18,901 bases of DNA. Source: an uncultured Peptococcaceae bacterium (GTDB taxonomy: Bacteria; Bacillota; Peptococcia; Peptococcales; Peptococcaceae). Made by a program: the position numbers and the translations under genes. The notes beneath the pieces were generated by a model that had not been told where the DNA came from, searched no databases, and worked only from the letters and a program-made list of their open reading frames with translations. The DNA is taken from positions 1 to 18,901 of the forward strand of contig CABQBF010000039.1 in assembly GCA_902462325.1 (NCBI GenBank), written 5' to 3'. Position 1 is the first letter of the stretch; every line of letters starts with the position of its first letter. Shown here one piece after another: positions 14,236 to 18,901 of this stretch.

Positions 14236-14330
14236 TTGTCACCCTGAGCTTGTCGAAGGGTCTTCCAAAGCCTAACACCGGAGGGAAGATCCTTCGACTA
14301 CGGGCTGACGCCCTTCGCTCAGGATGACAA
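14236..14330. repeat. TGTCA...TGACA long imperfect hairpin, copy 1
   Basis: Left arm TTGTCACCCTGAGC then CGAAGGGTCTTCC; right arm GGAAGATCCTTCG then GCTCAGGATGACAA. The arms pair over most of their length with an insertion (ACTACGGGCTGACGC) in the right arm. Resembles intergenic repeats of this type that I have seen in many bacterial genomes. Confidence 0.7.
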
Positions 14331-14377
14331 AAAAGGCGCTTTCTGCCCTTTTATGGGCTTAAAAACTCTCCCGCTGC

Positions 14378-14590
14378 CTTCGCCAAAATTCCGACTTGGG
14401 GCGGATAGCGCTGCAGGCTGTGCAAAGCGTGACGGACAGCGTAGCTAGTCCGGCAAAGCTGCACAGACAAGGCGGCGTCCGATGCCCGACGCTTTTCTAG
14501 TCGGGTACACGGAGGAACGGGCGAAGGGTAGCAAATAAAAACGAAGTGTAGCAAAAAGAAAAAATCGAACTGCAGCAAAAAATTATATAA
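14378..14590 (+). repeat. Structured repeat, family Q, copy B, in the leader of pgm
   Basis: Core 14378-14526: starts CTTCGCCAAAATTCCGACTT, ends AGGAACGGGCGAAG. The terminal stem GCTGCCTTCGCC pairs with GGCGAAGGGTAGC (one bulge, one G-U). Internally CTGTGC pairs with GCACAG and GGAC with GTCC, flanked by AAAGC on both sides; a family H hairpin (14485-14505: CCCGAC, loop GCTTTTCTA, GTCGGG) is embedded. The A-rich tail (to about 14590) holds three GTAGCAAA-type repeats and runs into the pgm ribosome binding site. Confidence 0.75.
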
Positions 14591-14612
14591 AAAATCAAGG
14601 AGCGTGTTGTGC

Positions 14613-16307
14613 ATGGAAAAGTTAGAATATCGCACCCGCTATCAGGCGTGGTGTGGGTTTGACCAGTTGGAGCCGGAACTGCGGCAGGAGCTGGAGGCCA
14701 TTGCAGACGATGACAAAGAGATTTACGAGCGGTTTTATCAGGATTTAACCTTCGGCACCGGCGGCTTGCGGGGTATTATGGGCGCAGGTACTAATCGCAT
14801 GAACATTTATACGGTGCAGCGGGCCACTGCCGGTTTGGCCCTATATCTGCTGTCTACCTATGGCTTAGAGGCGATGCAGCGCGGTGTGGTCATCGCCTAT
14901 GACAGCCGCGCCAATTCCCAGCGCTTCGCTCAAGAAACGGCGCTGACGCTGAATTCCTTTGGCATTCGGGCCTATGTGTTTGACCGCCTGAGTCCAACGC
15001 CGGAGCTATCCTTTGCGGTCAATTACCGGCAGGCGGTGGCCGGCGTGGTGATTACCGCCAGTCATAACCCCAAGGAATACAACGGTTATAAGGTGTACAA
15101 CGAATACGGCTGCCAGATTACCGGGCAGGCGGCGGAGGAAATTCTGGAGAAAATCAATCTCTATCAGGATTTAGACCAGTTGCCCGTATTAATGAATTAT
15201 GACGACGCTTGCCAGCAGGACTTGTACCATGAAATCGGCAGCGAATATCACATGGCCTTTCAGAAGGCCGTTTTACAGCAAGCGTTGTTACAGGATACAG
15301 CCGCCAAAGAGGCTTTGAAGGTGGTCTATACGCCGCTGCACGGCACCGGTCTTGTTCCGGTGACTGCGGTGCTGGATAAGGACGGCTTTACCCAGATTTA
15401 CGTGCTGGAAAGCCAGCGGGAGCCGGACAGTGCCTTCAGCACCGTGCGCTCGCCTAATCCAGAAGAAAAAGACGCTCTGCAACTGGCTATCGCTTACGGG
15501 CAGCAGATTGACGCCGATTTGGTGCTGGGTACCGATCCCGACAGCGACCGAGTAGGCATCGCCGTGTGGGACGGCGCGCAGTTTGTGCTGCTGAGCGGCA
15601 ATCAGACCGGCGCGCTGCTGGCCGATTATGTGTTGAGCCAGAAAGAATTGGACGAAAACTCGGTGGTGATCAAAACCATCGTGACCTCCGAGCTGGGCGC
15701 CGACATTGCCCAAGCCCACGGCGCAACGGTGATGAATGTGCTGACCGGCTTTAAGTATATCGGCGAAAAAATGATTGGCTTTGACCAGCAGCAGGACCAC
15801 ACCTTTATTATGGGCTATGAAGAAAGCTACGGCTATCTGGTGGGCAACCACGCCAAGGATAAAGATGCTGTGGTGGCTTCTATGCTGATTTGCGAAATGG
15901 CCGCCTATCAGAAAGCCCAGGGTAAAACCCTGCTGGAACGGCTGGAAGAACTGTACCAACAGCACGGCTATTACAAAGAAGCGCTGGATTCCTTCACCCT
16001 GCCTGGCTCCGACGGACAGCAGCGCATTGCCGCCATCATGGCCGATTTGCGGCAAAACCAGCCGACCCAATTGGGTGGACAGGCCATCGCTCAGGTCAAA
16101 GACTATCAAGAAGGCTTAGACGGACTGCCCAAAGCCAACGTACTGAAATATTTCTTTGCCGAAGGCGGCTGGATGGCTGTGCGCCCCTCCGGCACCGAGC
16201 CCAAAATCAAATTCTATTACTCGCTGAAAGGGAGCAGCATGGAAGAAGCGGCGAAGCGGGTAGCAGCTTTGCAGCAAGCGGTAAAAGCCTATCTTTTTTC
16301 TGAATAA
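14613..16307 (+). CDS. Alpha-phosphoglucomutase / phospho-sugar mutase
   Basis: 564 aa from the ATG at 14613, with AAGGAG ending 10 nt upstream; a GTG at 14604 is too close to that site. It is a four-domain alpha-D-phosphohexomutase. Visible are the substrate-entry GTGGLRGIMGAGTNRMN near 45-60, the phosphoserine loop TASHNPKEYNGYK with catalytic Ser150, the Mg2+ loop DPDSDRVG with Asp308, Asp310 and Asp312, the sugar-specificity loop GYEESYGYLVG, and the C-terminal phosphate-binding RPSGTEPKIKFYY beginning at Arg524. The length and the EEDSY-like EESYG loop match Firmicute PgcA/PgmB-type glucose-1-phosphate/glucose-6-phosphate mutases. Glucose-1-phosphate feeds UDP-glucose, the likely donor for the sugar transferase upstream. 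The gene is preceded by a 1-kb mosaic of repeats whose last unit (family Q copy B) ends about 20 nt before the ribosome site. No standard promoter is evident. Confidence 0.93.
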   Translation: MEKLEYRTRYQAWCGFDQLEPELRQELEAIADDDKEIYERFYQDLTFGTGGLRGIMGAGTNRMNIYTVQRATAGLALYLLSTYGLEAMQRGVVIAYDSRANSQRFAQETALTLNSFGIRAYVFDRLSPTPELSFAVNYRQAVAGVVITASHNPKEYNGYKVYNEYGCQITGQAAEEILEKINLYQDLDQLPVLMNYDDACQQDLYHEIGSEYHMAFQKAVLQQALLQDTAAKEALKVVYTPLHGTGLVPVTAVLDKDGFTQIYVLESQREPDSAFSTVRSPNPEEKDALQLAIAYGQQIDADLVLGTDPDSDRVGIAVWDGAQFVLLSGNQTGALLADYVLSQKELDENSVVIKTIVTSELGADIAQAHGATVMNVLTGFKYIGEKMIGFDQQQDHTFIMGYEESYGYLVGNHAKDKDAVVASMLICEMAAYQKAQGKTLLERLEELYQQHGYYKEALDSFTLPGSDGQQRIAAIMADLRQNQPTQLGGQAIAQVKDYQEGLDGLPKANVLKYFFAEGGWMAVRPSGTEPKIKFYYSLKGSSMEEAAKRVAALQQAVKAYLFSE

Positions 16308-16311
16308 CAGA

Positions 16312-16349
16312 ATTGTTTTTGCAAAAGCCGCCTTATTTGGCGAAACAAT
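16312..16349. repeat. Small palindrome after the mutase gene, possibly a degenerate family P copy
   Basis: ATTGTTT (16312-16318) pairs with AAACAAT (16343-16349); inside, GCC and GGC pair. It contains AAAAGCCGCCTT, resembling the conserved right internal loop of family P, and begins with TTGTTTTT as in the left loop. Confidence 0.45.
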
Positions 16350-16399
16350 TTGCAGTCTTGTCGATTTTCGTATTTGGAAACTGCCTGGGAGGGTTTTTT

Positions 16400-17092
16400 A
16401 TGAAACATACTGCTCGAAAAATAGTATTGCTCTGCTGCATCTTGGCGCTGTGTCTGACTGGCTGCGCGGTCAGCAAGTCTACGGTGCGAGGCGTGCAGTT
16501 AAGCGACAGAGAACAGAAGATTGCCGCGCTGGGGGATTATACCGTTGGCGTGTTGGAGTTTTCCTTCCGGCAGGATGTGCAGGGATTTCTTTGGCAGCGG
16601 GAAATCTGGAAGTACGGTGAATTGGTGGAGGCCAATATAGCGGCCTATGGAGGTACTGATACGCTGGAAACGCTGTATATTGCCCATAAACAGGGAAAGA
16701 ACGACGATGGTTCTCCAGAGATTACATGGGAAATGCTGAAAGCAGAGAAAAATGGATATAGCAAAGGTAGTCCGGCTATACAAGTTGCTTTTCCCGAATG
16801 TAAAGACAAGGAATTTGGCTGGGCCTCCGGCTTCTGGGGACAGGACAATACCAAGTCAATGGCGCTGGAAGCAGGGAAAAGCTATATTTTGTCTGCGGAA
16901 ACCATGGATTTAATGGGCGATGGCTGGATGGGAATCCCTTGCGGGGAATACACAGCGCAGGAGCAATTTATCAAGGACAGCGACTGCGTGATTTTACTGC
17001 GCATGGACACCTTTGCCACCGCTGAAGAAGCGGAACAGGAAGCAGAAACCAGAGAGCAGGAGAACCGCGCCAAAATCGGCGCAAGACTGTAG
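16400..17092 (+). CDS. Putative lipoprotein of unknown function
   Basis: 230 aa from the ATG at 16400, with GGGAGGG 6 nt upstream. The frame is open further upstream, but only this start gives a proper signal: basic MKHTARK, a hydrophobic core, and the lipobox LTGC with Cys22 as the lipidated residue. The mature part has no family signature I know. It includes GDYTVGVLEFSFRQDVQGFL, a Trp-rich beta-like stretch (FGWASGFWGQD), GKSYILSAETMDLMGDGWMG and a charged helical tail (EEAEQEAETREQENRAKIGARL). It probably sits on the outer face of the cytoplasmic membrane, or in the periplasm if the host is a diderm. It follows the mutase after 92 bp with a small palindrome between; co-transcription is possible. 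Confidence 0.8.
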   Translation: MKHTARKIVLLCCILALCLTGCAVSKSTVRGVQLSDREQKIAALGDYTVGVLEFSFRQDVQGFLWQREIWKYGELVEANIAAYGGTDTLETLYIAHKQGKNDDGSPEITWEMLKAEKNGYSKGSPAIQVAFPECKDKEFGWASGFWGQDNTKSMALEAGKSYILSAETMDLMGDGWMGIPCGEYTAQEQFIKDSDCVILLRMDTFATAEEAEQEAETREQENRAKIGARL

Positions 17093-17167
17093 AAAACAGA
17101 CCACCTTGCGCTGCGGCCCAGCCGCGAAACATGATGTATGGATTGTTGACAACAGTTGTTTATGGCA

Positions 17168-17206
17168 GATGGGGAGGCGAATCGCCGCCCCATCCGGGGA
17201 GTTTTT
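17168..17206 (+). terminator. Possible terminator after the lipoprotein gene
   Basis: GATGGGG (17168-17174) and GGCG (17176-17179) pair with CGCC (17183-17186) and CCCCATC (17188-17194), with one single-base mismatch; GTTTTTAT follows 7 nt later. The distance to the T-run makes it imperfect. Confidence 0.45.
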
Positions 17207-17385
17207 ATCGGCGATTTCATTTTTCCAGGGCTGCATGATGGGGTACAAGTCGGAGAATTTTAAGGAAAATAGCGGAAAGGTTGAAACGAAAAACGGCATC
17301 GTGTACCTGTTGGAGCAATTATTTTTCGCCAGTCATTCTAAATCTTCCGTAACCCTGATGGTTGAGCAGAAAACCGGACTTTTTC

Positions 17386-17423
17386 CTGTATTTTGCACCC
17401 CCCTATTAGAGCGCAAAATACAG
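17386..17423. repeat. Perfect 11-bp palindrome near parS
   Basis: CTGTATTTTGC (17386-17396) pairs with GCAAAATACAG (17413-17423), 16-nt loop. No T-run follows. The surrounding 17207-17455 has only a doubtful short frame (ATG at 17238, no ribosome site) and no other feature I can support. Confidence 0.5.
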
Positions 17424-17455
17424 AAACTACTGGAAAAAGACGAAAATTTGGAGTA

Positions 17456-17481
17456 GAAAATGTTTCACGTGAAACATTTTC
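17456..17481. promoter_or_regulatory. parS: parS centromere site (ParB-binding)
   Basis: TGTTTCACGTGAAACA at 17461-17476 is identical to the 16-bp parS consensus bound by chromosomal ParB/Spo0J. The palindrome continues perfectly for five more bases each side (GAAAA before, TTTTC after), 26 bp in total. It lies in non-coding DNA. parS sites usually cluster in the origin-proximal part of the chromosome; no parA, parB or origin is in the window. Confidence 0.88.
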
Positions 17482-17600
17482 AATTCCAACAGTCGGTGAA
17501 ACAATGACTGGGCAAATCGCCCACCTACCAGCCAATTATCACGAAGCATTACGTAATGATATACGCTGGACAAGGAGTCGGTGATTCATCGACATCTTTA

Positions 17601-17634
17601 CGCTGGCCTTTTTCGTCTCTGACGTCGTTGTTTT
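17601..17634 (+). repeat. Truncated left arm of family P (remnant 2)
   Basis: CGCTGGCCTTTTTCGTCTCT followed by GACGTCGTTGTTTT. The last 16 bases, CTGACGTCGTTGTTTT with the preceding CT, are identical to the copy 1 left arm (7327-7342). The right arm is missing. Confidence 0.65.
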
Positions 17635-17650
17635 GTCATGCTGAGCCGGT

Positions 17651-17777
17651 CTTGTCATGCTGAGCTTGTCGAAGCATCTTCCAAGGGATAGAACCGCTTT
17701 GTCACCCTGAGCCTGTCGAAGGGTCTTCCGAAGCCTAATACCGGAGGGAAGATCCTTCGCTTCGCTCAGGATGACAA
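17651..17777. repeat. TGTCA...TGACA repeat, copy 2 with an extra left arm
   Basis: A lone left arm (CTTGTCATGCTGAGC, then TTGTCGAAGCATCTTCC, 17651-17682) is followed by a full hairpin 17698-17777: TTTGTCACCCTGAGC and CGAAGGGTCTTCC against GGAAGATCCTTCG and GCTCAGGATGACAAA. The preceding CTGAGCCGGTCTTGTCA is shared with copy 1. Confidence 0.7.
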
Positions 17778-17854
17778 AAGGGGGCGCTGGATGACAAAAA
17801 GGGCACTTGCTGCCCTTCTATGGGTTGCACATCCACGCTGCCGTTGCTCAATTT

Positions 17855-17922
17855 CACTGGCCTACGGCCAGCGGGCCGTTGAGGGCAACGGCCCCTACAA
17901 CGTATCTGCCGCACAGCATACA
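17855..17922 (+). repeat. Palindromic repeat, family G, copy 2
   Basis: It begins with the identical CACTGGCCTACGGCCAGCGG (17855-17874) and ends CCCTACAACGTATCTGCCGC then ACAGCATACA. The central hairpin is GGCCGTTG (17874-17881), loop AGGG, CAACGGCC (17886-17893), unrelated in sequence to the stem of copy 1. Family M motifs flank it at 17803-17830 and 17935-17964. Confidence 0.7.
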
Positions 17923-17973
17923 GACAGGAACAAAGCACTTTCTACCCTTCTATGGGTTTCACACCACCGCTAC

Positions 17974-18150
17974 CTTCGCCAAAATTCCGACTTGGGATGG
18001 AGAAATCTGCAGGATGTCTGCAAAGCTGGACGTAGTCCAAAGCGGCGCAGACAGACAAAGATTTGTCCAGAGCCACGGAGGAACGGGCGAAGGGTAGCAA
18101 AAAGAAAAAATCGATGTGTAGCAAAAAAACCGAACTGTAACAAATAAAAA
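17974..18150 (+). repeat. Structured repeat, family Q, copy C, in the leader of argH
   Basis: Core 17974-18092: starts CTTCGCCAAAATTCCGACTT, ends AGGAACGGGCGAAG. The terminal stem GCTACCTTCGCC pairs with GGCGAAGGGTAGC (one bulge). Internally GTCTGC pairs with GCAGAC and GGAC with GTCC (loop GTA), with AAAGC on both sides as in copy B. The A-rich tail (to about 18150) has three GTAGCAAA/GTAACAAA repeats and runs on as an A-rich leader to the argH ribosome site. Confidence 0.75.
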
Positions 18151-18196
18151 GAACCAAAAAGCAAAAAATAAAAAAGAAAAAACAGGAGGAACAACA

Positions 18197-18901
18197 ATGG
18201 CAAAATTATGGGGCGGTCGGTTCAGTAAGGATACTGACAAACTGGTAGAGGACTTCCATTCCTCTATCTCCTTTGACCAGAAATTATACAAATGGGACAT
18301 TACCGGCAGCAAGGCCCACGCCCGTATGCTGGGAAAAATCGGCGTGCTGACAGAGGAAGAAGCGCAGCAGATTCTCAGCGGTCTGGATGAAATTATGGCA
18401 GAGATTGAAGCGGGGCAGGTCACCTTTGACCCGTCTGCCGAGGACATTCACATGAATGTGGAAGTGCTGCTGACCAATAAAATCGGCGCGGTGGGCAAAA
18501 AGCTGCACACCGGCCGCAGCCGCAACGATCAGGTGGCGGTGGATGTGCGCATGTACCTGCGCCACGAAATCGAAAACACCCATCATTTGCTGCTGGAGCT
18601 GATGAAAACGGTGGTGGACATTGCCGAGGAACACAAGGAAACCATTCTGCCGGGCTATACCCATTTACAGCGGGCGCAGCCGGTATCCTTTGCCCATCAC
18701 ATGCTGGCCTATGCGGAAATGTTCAAGCGGGACATCACCCGTCTGGAGGACTGTCGGGCGCGGATGAACGTGATGCCTTTAGGCTCCGGTGCGCTGGCCG
18801 GTACCACCTTCCCGCTGGATAGAGAAATGGTGGCGGAAGAATTGGGCTTCGATACCGTTTGCCTTAATTCTATGGACGGCGTCAGCGACCGCGATTTCAT
18901 T
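18197..18901 (+). CDS. argH: Argininosuccinate lyase, 3' partial
   Basis: The first 235 codons are present and the frame runs off the window end. The start MAKLWGGRFSKDTDKLVEDF is classic ArgH, as are SAEDIHMNVEVLL, the HTGRSRNDQVAVDVRMYLR signature with its substrate-binding Arg-Asn, GYTHLQRAQPVSFAHH with the catalytic His region, and GSGALAGTTFPLDRE. The flexible signature loop GSSxMPxKKNP lies beyond the window. The enzyme cleaves argininosuccinate to arginine and fumarate, the last step of arginine synthesis. AGGAGGA lies 6 nt before the ATG. Its leader is the A-rich tail of repeat Q copy C; no argG precedes it here, and no T-box or ArgR-type box is recognisable within the leader. Confidence 0.96.
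   Translation, partial: MAKLWGGRFSKDTDKLVEDFHSSISFDQKLYKWDITGSKAHARMLGKIGVLTEEEAQQILSGLDEIMAEIEAGQVTFDPSAEDIHMNVEVLLTNKIGAVGKKLHTGRSRNDQVAVDVRMYLRHEIENTHHLLLELMKTVVDIAEEHKETILPGYTHLQRAQPVSFAHHMLAYAEMFKRDITRLEDCRARMNVMPLGSGALAGTTFPLDREMVAEELGFDTVCLNSMDGVSDRDFI

Noticed and set aside
13653..14612. CRISPR array or insertion sequence as explanation for the repeats
   Set aside because: Repeats are of several types, unevenly spaced, without constant-length spacers, and no transposase or cas frame is present.
15288..16109. Long minus-strand frame (273 codons) antisense to the mutase
   Set aside because: It mirrors the codon pattern of a clearly real gene, has no ribosome site and a low-complexity His/Gln-rich translation.
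17013..17456. 147-codon plus-strand frame overlapping the lipoprotein gene end
   Set aside because: Its first part is a shadow of the lipoprotein frame; the unique part (ATG at 17238) has no ribosome site and no recognisable protein, and it crosses a hairpin and an 11-bp palindrome.
17456..17481. Replication origin at the parS site
   Set aside because: No DnaA-box cluster (TTATCCACA-like) or origin genes are visible; only the ParB site is supported.
17791..18147. Plus-strand frames of about 100 codons before argH, and similar ones at 13657-13919 and 14351-14635
   Set aside because: They are translations of interspersed palindromic repeats; several overlapping frames are open equally and none has a ribosome site.
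17974..18196. T-box or arginine-type leader upstream of argH
   Set aside because: No T-box core sequence, and the same element also precedes the phosphoglucomutase gene, which argues against amino-acid-specific control.

Overview
The window reads as chromosomal DNA of a low- to mid-GC Firmicute. The ctsR-mcsA-mcsB-clpC stress operon, the ECF-type vitamin transporter and the strong AGGAGG-type ribosome binding sites support this. The combination with many intergenic palindromes makes an anaerobic gut Negativicute (Phascolarctobacterium/Acidaminococcus-like) my guess, but that is inference; no rRNA or other marker is present.

Layout. (1) 1-3700, visibly A+T-rich, plus strand: the 3' part of an alkaline-phosphatase-superfamily phosphodiesterase and its terminator, then a tight three-gene run of a zinc-ribbon protein, an orphan YlmA/ModF-like ABC ATPase and an unrecognised 310-aa protein, ended by a bidirectional terminator. 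(2) 3752-4670, minus strand: a DUF4430 (transcobalamin-like) membrane-anchored protein overlapping an ECF S-component, a probable cobalamin uptake pair. (3) 4671-10117: a very A+T-rich control region with a CtsR box, then ctsR, mcsA, mcsB and clpC. Together these form the arginine-phosphorylation and Clp protease quality-control module under its own repressor. mcsB and clpC are separated by 337 bp of nested palindromes. (4) 10234-11887, minus strand: a haemoglobin-type single-domain globin, a BFD-like [2Fe-2S] protein and a TauE/SafE exporter. (5) 12138-13532: an undecaprenyl-phosphate sugar transferase that would start exopolysaccharide synthesis. (6) 14613-17092: an alpha-phosphoglucomutase (supplies glucose-1-phosphate, so metabolically close to the sugar transferase) and an orphan lipoprotein. 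(7) 18197 to the end: the first 235 codons of argH.

The striking part is non-coding. Two stretches of about 1.1 kb each (13533-14612 and 17093-18196) carry no credible gene. They are mosaics of several interspersed palindromic repeat families, placed in nearly the same order, each ending directly in front of a metabolic gene (pgm and argH). Within at least three families the loops or flanks are conserved while the stem sequences differ and still pair, which is the pattern expected when structure is maintained. Further members of one family lie after mcsB and after the sugar transferase. A perfect 16-bp ParB-binding parS site, inside a 26-bp palindrome, lies at 17456-17481.
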